Shown one piece after another: positions 15,645-25,113 of a stretch of 36,841 nt of DNA; the stretch's first letter is position 1; each line of letters begins with the position of its first letter. Made by a program: the position numbers and the translations under genes. The notes below the pieces were generated by a model. That model did no database searches. It was given only the letters and a program-made list of their open reading frames with translations, and was not told the origin of the DNA. Source of the DNA: a virus; the IMG/VR virus record IMGVR_UViG_3300045131_002132, positions 1 to 36,841 of that record; one strand, given 5' to 3'.

Positions 15645-17215
15645 AAATTGTTTTTCAGGAGCGTGATTTCTCGAGGGATCTAAAGCCGCTGCCGCTGGCC
15701 TACAAGGTTGAGTTGTATTCGCACAGCGTTTATGGTGGCCCCAAAGAGGCCGTGATTAAAGCCAGCGGTGAAAAATTGGCACTTTGGGAATTGTTTGAAT
15801 ATGTGCGCAGACCGATCACCATCTGGAATGATGTCGGAGAGATCGTATGGTGGGGCTTCGTCGCCCAGGTCGACCTGCAGGTTGGGACGGTCAAGGCCAG
15901 CGTGGGCATCGACAGCATGTATAACAGCATCTCCGTAGCCTATACTGCCGACAACGGTCGGCAGACCACAGGCTTTGCCATTGATGCCGACAGTGTGGCA
16001 GAGTACGGCACGCGCCAGCTGCTGCTGACCGTCAGTGGGTCGAGTGCGGAGCATGCGCTGGCCGCGCGCGCCATGGCCATCGCCCAAAAGCGCTATCCAA
16101 TCCCAACGATCCAGCCTGGGCAGTCGAACGCCACCCGCAACCAGGTCAGCCTGCGCTGCCGCGGCTGGTGGTCTACCCTGGACTGGTGCTACTACAGCCA
16201 ATCGGCCGGCTTTGAGGCAAATCTAGTATCAGGTGACGGCGAGCAGGACGTGGGTCGCACAAGCGGAAACACAAAAGTTGCGCAGGCTTTTCGGCTGAGC
16301 GTTCCGTGGGTGGTAAAGACGGTTGACCTGTTTGTTAAGCAGGTCGGCACACCAGCTGATAACCTGACGGTGCATATCTATGCTGATAGTTCGGGCTCTC
16401 CTGGTACGCTGCTATCGGTAGGGTGGTCGGAAAGCACGACCGATATTACCACCAGCATGGCACAACAAAGCATTAACGCGCTGCCTGGGTCCGAGGTGCT
16501 GCTTGCGGCTGATACAACGTATTGGTTGGTTGTGTCACGCAGCGGAGCAATCGATGGCACAAATTATTTTGTGGTTGACCTGACAGAGGGCCTGGAATAC
16601 ACCGACGGCGCGCTAAAAATATATAACGGTTCGGCCTGGGTTGCGCGTACACCTGACGCGGATTTGAATTTCGTGCTTGGATCATCCAGCGACACGGCGA
16701 TACAAGCCGCCGATATCGCGAGAATCGCGGGGCAGTTCTTCAGCGCGGTCAACCAGGACACTACCAGCGGCATCTTGACTAGCACATACCGCGATGGCGA
16801 TGGAAAAGCCATGTTTGAGGCGCTGGAACTGCTGCAGATGGGCACTTCCAATTACCGGCGCATGCTGGCGCGCGTGGACCCCAACCGGATCCTGACGATT
16901 TACGAAGAGCCCGAATACAGCCCGGCCTCGGATGCCAATCTGATGATCGACAGCAGCGGCACGCTGTACGATCGTTTCCGCAACCCGCTGCGCAAAGACA
17001 GCTGCCCGGTGGGGGAGTGGGTGCGCCTGGTCGATATCGTGCCGGGCTCGGTTGACTCCAGCCGGCTGGCTGACCCAGGGCTGGCGTTTATCGATGAGGC
17101 GGAGTACAAGATCCTGGCTTATGACGATCAGGGCCGGGTGAAGAGCGATGCCTTAATCTACCGCGCGCGCGACGTAGAAAACCCGTGGAATGTAGGGAGG
17201 CCTAAGGATGGGTGA
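15641..17215 (+). CDS. Baseplate/tail-associated protein with inserted jelly-roll-like domain
   Basis: The protein has 524 residues with an ATGA overlap upstream. The N-terminal 190 and C-terminal 150 residues look like the two halves of a tail-hub or baseplate protein (WNDVGEIVWWGFVAQVDLQ near the start; RMLARVDPNRILTIYEEPEY near 400). Between them, at about residues 205-350, is a domain with FRLSVPWVVKTVDLFVKQ, IYADSSGSPG and AADTTYWLVV, a pattern typical of surface beta-sandwich (choice-of-anchor-like) modules. The insertion may be a host-binding module. It overlaps the fibre gene by eight bases. Confidence 0.7.
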   Translation: MKIVFQERDFSRDLKPLPLAYKVELYSHSVYGGPKEAVIKASGEKLALWELFEYVRRPITIWNDVGEIVWWGFVAQVDLQVGTVKASVGIDSMYNSISVAYTADNGRQTTGFAIDADSVAEYGTRQLLLTVSGSSAEHALAARAMAIAQKRYPIPTIQPGQSNATRNQVSLRCRGWWSTLDWCYYSQSAGFEANLVSGDGEQDVGRTSGNTKVAQAFRLSVPWVVKTVDLFVKQVGTPADNLTVHIYADSSGSPGTLLSVGWSESTTDITTSMAQQSINALPGSEVLLAADTTYWLVVSRSGAIDGTNYFVVDLTEGLEYTDGALKIYNGSAWVARTPDADLNFVLGSSSDTAIQAADIARIAGQFFSAVNQDTTSGILTSTYRDGDGKAMFEALELLQMGTSNYRRMLARVDPNRILTIYEEPEYSPASDANLMIDSSGTLYDRFRNPLRKDSCPVGEWVRLVDIVPGSVDSSRLADPGLAFIDEAEYKILAYDDQGRVKSDALIYRARDVENPWNVGRPKDG

Positions 17216-20132
17216 ACAGGATCTGACGACGCTGGCCAAGCGGATGCGTCCGCTGCTGGTGGGGCTGACTGAGAATATGATCAATGCAAGCGAGGGGCCA
17301 GGGATTGACATTGCCGCCAGGATGATCGGCGTTGGTCTGGACTCAATTCTCGTTCAGCACGACAACAACGATCCCGCGAGTGAGTATCCCGCTTCTGATG
17401 CTGGCTTCGCCGCAGCTTTGGCCGCTGTTGTTGATTATGACATTCTTATTCTACCTTCCGTTGTTTTGGCTAACGACTACACCATACCAGCAAAGACAAC
17501 TATTCTTGGTTATGGATTGTCTGCTACGTTCAGCGGTGAAATAACCCTATCGGCTGATGTGTTCGTTTACAACGTGAGTTTTATTCGGACGGATACCGTT
17601 GACTTAAACTGCGTAGTCGGACCTGGTACGGGCACGGCAGAGCTGATCTCTTGCCGGTTATCCGCAACGAGTACAGCAGGAACCGCGGCCTGTGTATTGA
17701 TCAAAGATGGGTCTGTAATTCTGCGAGAGTGCATATTGCATTGCTCGTCAACTGGAACTGACACTGAACCAATTCTCAACCGCATAACATCATTCCTTAT
17801 AGACAGTCAAACGGATACTCCTCCTGCTGGTGTCACCGTAGGAACCATTACCGCAGGATGGACTGGCGACGGATCGGATAGGGTTGTGGGGTGGGGTGGT
17901 GGGCCTGTTGCTTCTTATAACCTTCTGTTCGATCCTCCAGTGATGATCCAGGCGTGCAGTTGTGTGTACTATCACAGCCACGGATATTCGTCAGGAGAAT
18001 TGATCTATTATCTCGATGGGGTGGCAATCAACACGGTATCCTATAGTTCTCCCGCTACGATGACCGGCCCTTCGAATATGATGATCGACAGAGTGTATTT
18101 TGGAGCTTACCCACCATCTGGTGTTAATGTATACCTCGATGACTTCACCATAGAATTCTTAGGCGGTACTGGTACTGCCAGCTTGATAAACTGCCAATAT
18201 GATGTTGTAACAGGCATCCCGTTGCTGGGCGACAGATCAGCCTACGACGCTGATACTTATCCCGATGTTCATGCCAACGACCTCGATACTTCCACGGGAA
18301 TTCACCACACGCTCGGAACCACAGCTGCCCAGGCGGCATCTGGTGATCATACTCATGCGTATGTTCCAACATCCCTTACCATAACTGCTGGTGATGGTCT
18401 TACTGGCGGTGGTGATCTTACCGAGAATAGAACGATCTCCTTAGGAATTCCGTCGGCAGTATCAGCCACCACAACCGATAGCGCGAGCGGCACGACCCAT
18501 AGCCATAGCGTGACTGCCTCAAGTGCTCCTGGGGCAGCCGAGAGCCTGCTGAAGACAAGTGCAACGGGTGGATTGACGCTCGCTGGTAAACTCAGCCCAT
18601 CTGGTGGGATAACATCTCCGTACACAAGATATCTGGTTGTTGACGCTGGCGGGAAGGGTGATTACGCAACGATCAAGGAAGCGTGTGATTATGTAGCAAC
18701 TCAGACGCGTGCTATAGCAACTCAATGGGTTATTCATGTCATGCCTGGGCATTATGATGAGTATCCATTCACCATTCCAACATACACAACTGTCACAGCG
18801 ATCTCGGAAGAGTTCAGTCAGCGAACTGTTTCTATCACGTCTGCTGCCGCGAAAGGTTGGGCGAGTGGTGGATTGATTACACTTGCTGGGGCCAGCTCTA
18901 CGCTATCGTACATAGATGTTACTGCTGCCGGAGCTACTGCAACAGCCAGCAAGAGTGCCGTACTATGCGCTGGATCTACTGGCTTGATTATCGGATGCAG
19001 AATTCGTAATCCGGCAGCAAGTACCACATATAGCGTGTACAATGTGGACGTTGCGACAGGTGGAAATGTCCACTTAAGAAACTGCTACTTGTGGACGTTC
19101 AACATGGCTGTCAGAGCAGCTCACATTCACACATCTGGAACCGGAACATTCGTTGCGTTCAATGTGTGGTTCACTACAAGCGTAAACACAGAAAAGATCA
19201 TCTTTAATGAGAGCAGTGGGTCGTCTACGCTATCGTTTTGTAGACTTTTCAACACTGCCGCCGAAGCCACAAACGACATTGACACTTCAGCTGGAACCAT
19301 CGTTATAAATAACTCTAGCTATTTCAAAAAGACTGGTGCCGGAGCGATAAATCAGCGCGACAGATGGTTCAATTCTATTTCTGGCGTAAGGGAAGCCCCA
19401 CTTGCCACAGATGTTCCATTGACCATCAAGGGTGCGACATCACACACGGCCAACTTAACAGAGTGGCAGAGCAGCGCTGGAACCGTATGGCATTCCATTA
19501 GTTTGACCGGAGCAGTGTTCAACGAGAACGGGGACGCTTCCTCCGACTTCCGTGTAGAGAGCGACACTGAATCTAATATGATCCTGGTGGATGCCAACGC
19601 CGACACAGACGGAGCGATCTATCTGGGAGGAACGACCAACGGCATCAAGATCAGCAAGGGTGGTGATGTCAAATTCATCGGCGCTGGTGCCGGTCTTCAG
19701 TACGGATCGATGTATTGCGAAGATACTACGATAAATACGACGGCAACTCTAGCTGGAGCTTACTACGGCCTGGCAAGCGGAATGACCGGTGGCCTAGAGA
19801 ACGGTTGCACCTTCCAGAACTCGTGCGAGATCAAGATACTTACCGCTGGAGTATATCAAGTGAACTGGTCTATGTCTATCAGCGTAAATGCCAGTGACCA
19901 GACGATCGAAGGTATAGTCATGGCGGGGGCGGCAGGAACCACTGCTCAGGTTCAGACTGGTAACGCTGCTCGCGCAAAGGAAAATGGGGTTGTGTATTCT
20001 GTGTCCGGTACTGGATTGATCACCTGTGCAGTGAACGATCTAATCAGGCTGGGCGTAGAGAACGAAACCAGTGCCGGTAAGGTAATCACAACCAATCACG
20101 CCAATCTTGTTGTGAAGCAAATAGGCTCTTAA
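17208..20132 (+). CDS. Tail fibre/spike with right-handed beta-helix
   Basis: The protein has 974 residues; GGGAGG lies seven bases before the ATG. The first 45 residues are a conserved attachment region. A middle part contains HHTLGTTAAQAASGDHTHAY and GDGLTGGGDLTENRTISLG, the collar elements common in phage fibres. Residues about 480-660 begin VVDAGGKGDYATIKEA and look like a pectin-lyase-type beta-helix, often a polysaccharide-binding or cleaving fold. The C-terminal 120 residues resemble a C1q/TNF-like trimerising head. From about 17350 onward the DNA is visibly more AT-rich than its neighbours, suggesting acquisition by transfer. Confidence 0.85.
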   Translation: MGEQDLTTLAKRMRPLLVGLTENMINASEGPGIDIAARMIGVGLDSILVQHDNNDPASEYPASDAGFAAALAAVVDYDILILPSVVLANDYTIPAKTTILGYGLSATFSGEITLSADVFVYNVSFIRTDTVDLNCVVGPGTGTAELISCRLSATSTAGTAACVLIKDGSVILRECILHCSSTGTDTEPILNRITSFLIDSQTDTPPAGVTVGTITAGWTGDGSDRVVGWGGGPVASYNLLFDPPVMIQACSCVYYHSHGYSSGELIYYLDGVAINTVSYSSPATMTGPSNMMIDRVYFGAYPPSGVNVYLDDFTIEFLGGTGTASLINCQYDVVTGIPLLGDRSAYDADTYPDVHANDLDTSTGIHHTLGTTAAQAASGDHTHAYVPTSLTITAGDGLTGGGDLTENRTISLGIPSAVSATTTDSASGTTHSHSVTASSAPGAAESLLKTSATGGLTLAGKLSPSGGITSPYTRYLVVDAGGKGDYATIKEACDYVATQTRAIATQWVIHVMPGHYDEYPFTIPTYTTVTAISEEFSQRTVSITSAAAKGWASGGLITLAGASSTLSYIDVTAAGATATASKSAVLCAGSTGLIIGCRIRNPAASTTYSVYNVDVATGGNVHLRNCYLWTFNMAVRAAHIHTSGTGTFVAFNVWFTTSVNTEKIIFNESSGSSTLSFCRLFNTAAEATNDIDTSAGTIVINNSSYFKKTGAGAINQRDRWFNSISGVREAPLATDVPLTIKGATSHTANLTEWQSSAGTVWHSISLTGAVFNENGDASSDFRVESDTESNMILVDANADTDGAIYLGGTTNGIKISKGGDVKFIGAGAGLQYGSMYCEDTTINTTATLAGAYYGLASGMTGGLENGCTFQNSCEIKILTAGVYQVNWSMSISVNASDQTIEGIVMAGAAGTTAQVQTGNAARAKENGVVYSVSGTGLITCAVNDLIRLGVENETSAGKVITTNHANLVVKQIGS

Positions 20133-20141
20133 GGAGAACTC

Positions 20142-20453
20142 ATGGCTGGAACATTTGTTGTTGACGGCTCAAATCTGAAAATTATATTTACATTCACAGG
20201 CCCAACGACTGTGATAACGGATATCGCTACAAAAGCGAGCCACAATCTGTACGATCGCGGCCTGGGGGATTTCGTTGACGCGAATGGCAATCGCAAGCCG
20301 TTTGACAGCCTGACGAGCGCGCAGAAACTCTCGCTTCTCGATATGTATATCTCGAGTGTCTGCGTAAATCTCGCGAAGGATTATCATATAGCGGCTGCTG
20401 TGGCTGCCACGACAATCGTTTCCGCCACAGAGGCGGCTGAATTAAAGTTGTAG
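20142..20453 (+). CDS. Conserved phage protein after the tail fibre, function unknown
   Basis: The protein has 103 residues with AAGGAG before the ATG. It is a small mixed protein: an N-terminal beta part (TFVVDGSNLKIIFTF), a helical middle (LTSAQKLSLLDMYISSVCVNLAKDY) and an Ala-rich end. It is the last gene of the late operon. A chaperone or accessory role for the fibre is possible from position only. A leftward terminator and a parS-like site follow. Confidence 0.75.
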   Translation: MAGTFVVDGSNLKIIFTFTGPTTVITDIATKASHNLYDRGLGDFVDANGNRKPFDSLTSAQKLSLLDMYISSVCVNLAKDYHIAAAVAATTIVSATEAAELKL

Positions 20454-20600
20454 AGAGGCCATCTTGCTACTGATAACATGTTGATGATAGTTGCTGTTAT
20501 CAAAACCATGAAACCAGAACAGCCTTTTTACCCCTCCCCCACTCGTGCTTTTTGATTTATTGGCACCCAACAATTTAGAATTAATGTTCCCCATAAATAA

Positions 20601-20627
20601 AACAGCCCGGGATCATCCCGGGCTGTT
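20601..20627 (-). terminator. Terminator of the leftward operon
   Basis: AACAGCCCGGGAT (20601-20613) and ATCCCGGGCTGTT (20615-20627) form a perfect inverted repeat. On the minus strand it is followed by TTTTATTTAT, a good U-tract, so it terminates transcription arriving from the gene that ends at 20648. On the plus strand no T-tract follows, but the stem may still slow late transcripts. It separates the two convergent operons. Confidence 0.85.
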
Positions 20628-20629
20628 AC

Positions 20630-20645
20630 CGTTTCTATAGAAACG
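20630..20645. repeat. parS-like palindrome, site 4
   Basis: CGTTTCTATAGAAACG is a perfect 16-base palindrome. It lies between the terminator stem and the stop codon of the leftward gene. Its flanks (TTAC on the left, CTC on the right) match those of site 7 in inverted orientation. Confidence 0.85.
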
Positions 20646-20647
20646 CT

Positions 20648-21469
20648 CTACTGCAATTCCCTCAGCAGCTCAGCGGCGCCGTTCTGCCTTCCTTCCTCTA
20701 TATAGCGCTCGATCTGCCGTTTTGACCGGCCCAGGTCGCTCGCGGCCTGATTTTTGTCAAGCGCCAGGCCCTGCGCCTTTAGATGCGACAGGTATTCGAC
20801 AAAGCCTGCATAGCCACGGGCGAACTGCGACATTGTCGGCGCTTCTGCGACATTTGTCGCGACATGTCGCGCGTCATTCCGCAGGCGCGCGACTTCGATT
20901 TTGCGGTCTTCGGTGGCCAGTGCGCGTGCCTTTTCGATCTCGACCTGCGCGGCGATGCGCTCGCGCTCCAGCAGCAGCTGCTGGCTGCGCTCTTCCTGCT
21001 CGCGGCGCGCCTGGGCAACCTGGTCGGCCTGCTGCTGCTGCCAGGCCTGCCGGCCGGCTGACCACTGCTCGACGCGCTGGTCATGCTGGGCCAGCTCGTG
21101 GCCGATGGTGAGGGCCAGGAACAGCAGCGCGCTGAGCGGGCCGACGGCCAGGGTGCCCAGCTGCCACCAGTTGGTGAGGCCGTGCGCGGCGCCGGCATGC
21201 TGGGCCTGAATGTAATTATAGGTGACGCTGACGATCAGCGAGACGACCACGCCAGCGATGGCCCAGCGGTTGCGGCGGATGATGGCCATGGCTTCGAGCA
21301 CCATGACGGCCTCGATCAGCACGGAGGCCGCCAGGGCCTGCACCCAGCCGGCGACCTGGATAAAGGCGGTATAGGCAGCGATGCCCAGTGCCAGCAGGCC
21401 GACAGCGGCCAGGCCGATCAGGCCGTAGACAAGGGGCGATAGGCGGGGCTTAGGGGTTGGAAAGTTCAT
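20648..21469 (-). CDS. Membrane protein with coiled coil and C-terminal helix-turn-helix
   Basis: The protein has 273 residues. Four hydrophobic segments lie in residues 10-125 (LVYGLIGLAAVGLLALGI first, LSALLFLALTIGHELAQH last). Residues 125-205 are a Gln/Glu/Arg-rich coiled coil. Residues 245-265 (NQAASDLGRSKRQIERYIEE) look like a helix-turn-helix. The layout resembles DUF2637/SpdB-type membrane proteins of actinomycete plasmids, which act with FtsK-like transfer proteins, but the similarity is only architectural. It shares an operon with an FtsK-like translocase. A membrane-tethered DNA-binding role is inference. No clear ribosome-binding site; the start overlaps the upstream gene. Confidence 0.75.
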   Translation of the reverse strand: MNFPTPKPRLSPLVYGLIGLAAVGLLALGIAAYTAFIQVAGWVQALAASVLIEAVMVLEAMAIIRRNRWAIAGVVVSLIVSVTYNYIQAQHAGAAHGLTNWWQLGTLAVGPLSALLFLALTIGHELAQHDQRVEQWSAGRQAWQQQQADQVAQARREQEERSQQLLLERERIAAQVEIEKARALATEDRKIEVARLRNDARHVATNVAEAPTMSQFARGYAGFVEYLSHLKAQGLALDKNQAASDLGRSKRQIERYIEEGRQNGAAELLRELQ

Positions 21470-21722
21470 CGGGGCTCACTTCCGGTTCTGGTTTTTTATC
21501 TTCTTCGTAGCGTGGATCTTCTGGTGTATTGCAGATGCATATTGACGTCGGCCGGCCGCATACCATGCAATAGCCGTAGTCATCGGGACTCGAGTCGAAG
21601 TCGTCATCATCGTCATCTATAGCGAGATCTTCGCAGTCGCAAAGACAGCCTGGATAGTTATTGAACCAGGTATCTTCGCCATCACAGTCACAGGCCTGGC
21701 CGCAGTTCGGGCAATCGTGCAT
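21450..21722 (-). CDS. Small Cys-rich zinc-binding acidic protein
   Basis: The protein has 90 residues with AAGGAG before its ATG. It has CPNCGQACDCDG at the N-terminus, a CLCDCED cluster, a run of Asp, and CMVCGRPTSICIC, giving at least two possible zinc sites. The acidic middle resembles DNA-mimic or protein-binding segments, but no function is known. It lies between exonuclease and membrane-HTH genes and overlaps the latter by 20 bases. Confidence 0.7.
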   Translation of the reverse strand: MHDCPNCGQACDCDGEDTWFNNYPGCLCDCEDLAIDDDDDDFDSSPDDYGYCMVCGRPTSICICNTPEDPRYEEDKKPEPEVSPDELSNP

Positions 21723-21723
21723 T

Positions 21724-22722
21724 CTATTCTCCTTCCGTGCTCAGCCTTGCGGCTGCCATATCTTTGATCAGGCGCAGGGTGGCCTGGCAGTCGCCCAGGG
21801 CGCTGTGATCGCCGCCCTGCAGGCGCTGCCAGCGCCAGTTGTTGTGGTAGTCGCTCCATTCGCCAAAGTAGGCCGAATATTCGAGCATGGCGCACTGCCA
21901 GTTCTTTGGCGTGGGCACGTACCAGGATATAGACGGATCAGCCTGGCGCTGGCCATTGGTAATGACCTGGTGGTCGAAGTCGACGTTGTAAGCGATCACG
22001 CGGCCGGCCAGCAGCGGCCGCAGCTGGTCCCAGACCTGCGGGAACGATGGCGCATCACTGACCATTTCTTCGGTGATGCCGTGTACAGCGATGGCGCCTT
22101 CCTCGATCGGCTTGGGTGGTTTGATGAGATTATCAAACAGCACCCTGCCATTCATATCGATGACAGCGATCTGTACGGCATACGGATAATCCAGACCGGT
22201 GGTTTCGGTGTCAATGATCACGCAGTACAGGTGCGCCATGCATTCGCGTGCCCACTGGATGGCCGCGTCGCGGTCATGGCGCCACATTTCTGCCAGGTCG
22301 CGCTCTTTCTCGCGCAGCTCACAGGCCGGGCACTGGCCCTTGCGATGTAAAAAACGGATATCGGCATATTCACCGCACACCCGGCACTTGCGTTCGCCGG
22401 TATGCTTGCGTCCTTCGGCCAGGGCGGCCGCCTGCTTCTCGCTGACCGGGCGAATCGCTACGGCTTCGGTGCGGTCGTACAGATCATAATACCCATCCCG
22501 GCCGCGCACCTTTGCGCGTACTGGGCCGCCTGGCTTGAGCCGGTCGGCGCGCAGCTGCGTGCGGGTTGCCAGGTTGGCCGGCACTGCTGACCATTTTTTA
22601 TACCATTCGATCTCTACTTTCGCCGCCGGCGCACTGGCCAGTGCTTTGGCCTCAGCCGCTTCGAGCTGCTTGTGGATCTCGTGCATCACTTGGATCGGGT
22701 CGCGGTCTGGGATTTCTGGCAT
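21724..22722 (-). CDS. DnaQ-like 3'-5' exonuclease with N-terminal zinc ribbon
   Basis: The protein has 332 residues. Residues 165-325 carry the three exonuclease motifs of the DEDDh class: ExoI IIDTETTG with Asp171 and Glu173, ExoII AYNVDFD with Asp248, and ExoIII HSALGD with His306 and Asp311. Residues 113-134 hold CRVC and CPAC, a probable zinc ribbon. The N-terminal 100 residues are helical and unrecognised. It could proofread replication, trim DNA ends or degrade nucleic acid; no polymerase gene is present in the window, so it would serve the host polymerase or act alone. GGGGAG lies upstream of the start. Confidence 0.9.
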   Translation of the reverse strand: MPEIPDRDPIQVMHEIHKQLEAAEAKALASAPAAKVEIEWYKKWSAVPANLATRTQLRADRLKPGGPVRAKVRGRDGYYDLYDRTEAVAIRPVSEKQAAALAEGRKHTGERKCRVCGEYADIRFLHRKGQCPACELREKERDLAEMWRHDRDAAIQWARECMAHLYCVIIDTETTGLDYPYAVQIAVIDMNGRVLFDNLIKPPKPIEEGAIAVHGITEEMVSDAPSFPQVWDQLRPLLAGRVIAYNVDFDHQVITNGQRQADPSISWYVPTPKNWQCAMLEYSAYFGEWSDYHNNWRWQRLQGGDHSALGDCQATLRLIKDMAAARLSTEGE

Positions 22723-23075
22723 GGGTCAACTCTCCCCTTAGTTCGTTTGATTTCGGCCTGCATTGCTTTAAGATCGGTTTCGAATTTCGCCCACCGCCGG
22801 CGTTCGGCTGCCCGGCCGGCGCGCATTGCTTTGTCTGACTCTGATCGCAAGAAGCGTTGAATGATTTCGGAGTACCCCAGGGTGGCGATTTCTTCCCAGG
22901 ATTTAACTTCTCTCTTCAGCTGCTCCACCTGGTGCACCATTAGTTCGTGCTGCTGTTCCAGCCAGTAAAGCCTTTCCGTTCGAATTTCGAGCAGCTGGGC
23001 ATATTCTTCTGACATGATTCGGCAGTCTTCGCAAACAGCCTGTGCGCAAGCATCATGGAAAAATGTGTCTTTCAA
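22686..23075 (-). CDS. Coiled-coil protein with Cys motif, function unknown
   Basis: The protein has about 129 residues if it begins at the TTG at 23075, which is preceded by GGAGG. An ATG at 23015 is an alternative but lacks a ribosome-binding site and would lose the CAQAVCEDC motif. Most of the protein is charged helix (LEQQHELMVHQVEQLKREV, RAAERRRWAKFETDLK). It overlaps the exonuclease gene by 37 bases. A parS-like site lies just upstream of the ribosome-binding site. Confidence 0.65.
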   Translation of the reverse strand: MKDTFFHDACAQAVCEDCRIMSEEYAQLLEIRTERLYWLEQQHELMVHQVEQLKREVKSWEEIATLGYSEIIQRFLRSESDKAMRAGRAAERRRWAKFETDLKAMQAEIKRTKGRVDPCQKSQTATRSK

Positions 23076-23083
23076 ATCCCCTC

Positions 23084-23099
23084 CGTTTCTGTAGAAACG
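23084..23099. repeat. parS-like palindrome, site 5
   Basis: CGTTTCTGTAGAAACG has six-base arms around TGTA, with CTC flanks on both sides. It lies in the short gap between the FtsK-like gene and the coiled-coil gene, a few bases upstream of the latter's ribosome-binding site, so protein bound here could also affect expression. Confidence 0.8.
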
Positions 23100-23106
23100 C
23101 TCAGTA

Positions 23107-25110
23107 CTACGCCGCTGAGGGCGCAATATTTTGATTTACGGCAGTATCGATACCAGTATCAGTACCAGTACTGCGGAGTAGTACTGCCTTGACGGCGCTG
23201 TATGCCTGGCCACCGGTGAAGCCAAACACCTGGCGCTGGATCTCGTTGAGGCTGGCGCCGCCGGAATGCAGCTCGATGATCTTGCGCGCGCGCTCTTCCT
23301 CCGGGGCCCCCTGCTCTTCCGGCTCGATCGGGGCGAACAGCCATTCGGGAGCCGGGTAGGCCGGGGCCATGCGGCGGTTGATGAATTCGCGGATCTGGCC
23401 ATCATCCGGGGCGAAGGCGACGCCCGAGACCAGCCCGCCGGCTGTGGTCATGAAGCGATGCGGAGCCAGGCTCTCGGCGCCGCCGGCATTGAGGATCAAG
23501 CGGCTCGCGGCGGCATCCTGAACGCGGAAGGCGATGCAGGTGCAGTTGCGGCGGATGCGCAGGTCCATGCTTTTATAGGTCGGGTCCTGCAGGGCCAGGG
23601 CCAGCAGGATGCCGGCTTTGCGACCCTCGGCCGCTACGATGCGCGCGCGGCGCCACAGTTCGGCGCGCTCTTCGGGCTGGGCATCGTCGGCCAGGTTGGA
23701 GAATTCATCGATGACGATCAGCACGCGCGGCTTCTGGTTGTTCGAGCGGCCCCAGGTGCTCGCGCCGGCCGCTGCCAGGCTGCGCAGGCGGGTGATCAGC
23801 TCGCGGTAAGCGCGCTCTAAAATGCTGCCTACCTCGCCCGGCTCATCCACGCGCACCAGGTGGGCATTGGGATGATCGGCAAACACCTGAAAGTCAACGC
23901 CTGAGCGGTCCAGGATGATCACCTGCCAGCGATCGGCGAGGGCTTCGGCGATCAGCGGGCGCAGGCCGTAGCGCGTCTTGCCGCTGCCGGTGGTGCCGGC
24001 ATACAGCAAGTGGGCGGCCATGCCCTCGGGGTCGTGCTGGACCGGCCCACCGTCGGTGATGCCCAGGGGCAGCTTGCCGCCCGGCCACTGGTCCAGGAGG
24101 GCCCAGGGCGCGATCTCGGGCAGCAGCGCCACAGTAGTGGCGGGCACATCGGGCGCGGCGGCCGGCGCGCTGAGCTGCTCGGTAGCCTTGGCCGGCAGCG
24201 CGGCGCGCGGTTGGGTTGGATGCCCGCGGGTGGCCAGGTCAACCATCTGGTCGCGCATGGTAACGGCCGCCTGGATCATATCGGATGTGACGACGATCAC
24301 GCGCGGGTTCTTGCGCTCCAGCCGGGCCAGCGGGCCGGGGTTGCGGTCGGCGTCGTAAACATTGCCGTGGCGATCGGAGATCAGCGGGTAGCGCCCGGCG
24401 GCGTCGGGCTGGCGGTCGTAGGCGCGGCTGACCATGGCGGGCACGGTCAGGGCCAGGATCCAGACGGCGATGATCACCAGCAGCCCGATGACTACGTAAG
24501 GGCCCAGGGCCAGCATGGTATTGGTCAGTTCCTCGCGCTGGCGGGCGCGCTCCAGGCTGCCAACCAGGTAGGCGTCGAGGGTTGACTGCGCGCGGGCTGT
24601 GGCGGCTGCGTTGGCCACGTCGGCAGTCACAGTCAGGCTTTGCATGGTCCAGGCCTGCGCGGTGGCTGTGCCGGCCTGCTGGGCCTGGCTGGTGGCCTGC
24701 ACCACGTCGGCTGTGGCCGTCCAGCCGATGATCTGCCAGGCCTGCGCGGTGGCCTGATCGGCTGCCTGGCGGGTCTGTTCGGCGTTGGCTTCGGCGGTCA
24801 GGCGCGCGGCGGCCTCAGCCTGCTGGGTGGACCACATCGATTCGGCGGTCTGTTGGGCGTAGTAGTTAAAGGCGTCGTCTGTTTGCTGCGCGCGAATTGC
24901 GTCGGCGGTGACCACCACGGCCTGGTTGGTGCCCTGTGCCTGGATGCCGCGCAGGTTGCCGGCAACGTTGGTGGCTGCCAGCTGCGCGGCAGCGGATGGC
25001 ACCACGGTGCCGACCAGGTCAGTGGTCTGCTGCGCGAGGCTGGGATTGGCCATCATGGCCAGGCCCACGCATACCGCTACGAACAATACGAACACAACAA
25101 GTTTACCCAT
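23107..25110 (-). CDS. Membrane-anchored FtsK/HerA-type DNA translocase
   Basis: The protein has 667 residues with GGAGG before its ATG. Residues 1-26 are a signal-peptide-like or anchor segment (ending NPSLAQQ). Residues 27-195 are an Ala/Thr/Gln-rich, probably coiled, extracytoplasmic region with recurring TAQAW and TATADV words. Residues 200-224 form a second membrane helix. The cytoplasmic motor has Walker A GTTGSGKT (372-379), Walker B VLIVIDEF (463-470) and an ILLALALQDPTY sensor-like strand. The last 60 residues (ARKIIELHSGGASLNEIQRQ) look like a helix-turn-helix, by analogy with FtsK-gamma. It would move double-stranded DNA at the membrane. Plasmid-like segregation, transfer or DNA uptake are all possible. 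Confidence 0.88.
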   Translation of the reverse strand: MGKLVVFVLFVAVCVGLAMMANPSLAQQTTDLVGTVVPSAAAQLAATNVAGNLRGIQAQGTNQAVVVTADAIRAQQTDDAFNYYAQQTAESMWSTQQAEAAARLTAEANAEQTRQAADQATAQAWQIIGWTATADVVQATSQAQQAGTATAQAWTMQSLTVTADVANAAATARAQSTLDAYLVGSLERARQREELTNTMLALGPYVVIGLLVIIAVWILALTVPAMVSRAYDRQPDAAGRYPLISDRHGNVYDADRNPGPLARLERKNPRVIVVTSDMIQAAVTMRDQMVDLATRGHPTQPRAALPAKATEQLSAPAAAPDVPATTVALLPEIAPWALLDQWPGGKLPLGITDGGPVQHDPEGMAAHLLYAGTTGSGKTRYGLRPLIAEALADRWQVIILDRSGVDFQVFADHPNAHLVRVDEPGEVGSILERAYRELITRLRSLAAAGASTWGRSNNQKPRVLIVIDEFSNLADDAQPEERAELWRRARIVAAEGRKAGILLALALQDPTYKSMDLRIRRNCTCIAFRVQDAAASRLILNAGGAESLAPHRFMTTAGGLVSGVAFAPDDGQIREFINRRMAPAYPAPEWLFAPIEPEEQGAPEEERARKIIELHSGGASLNEIQRQVFGFTGGQAYSAVKAVLLRSTGTDTGIDTAVNQNIAPSAA

Positions 25111-25113
25111 GAT

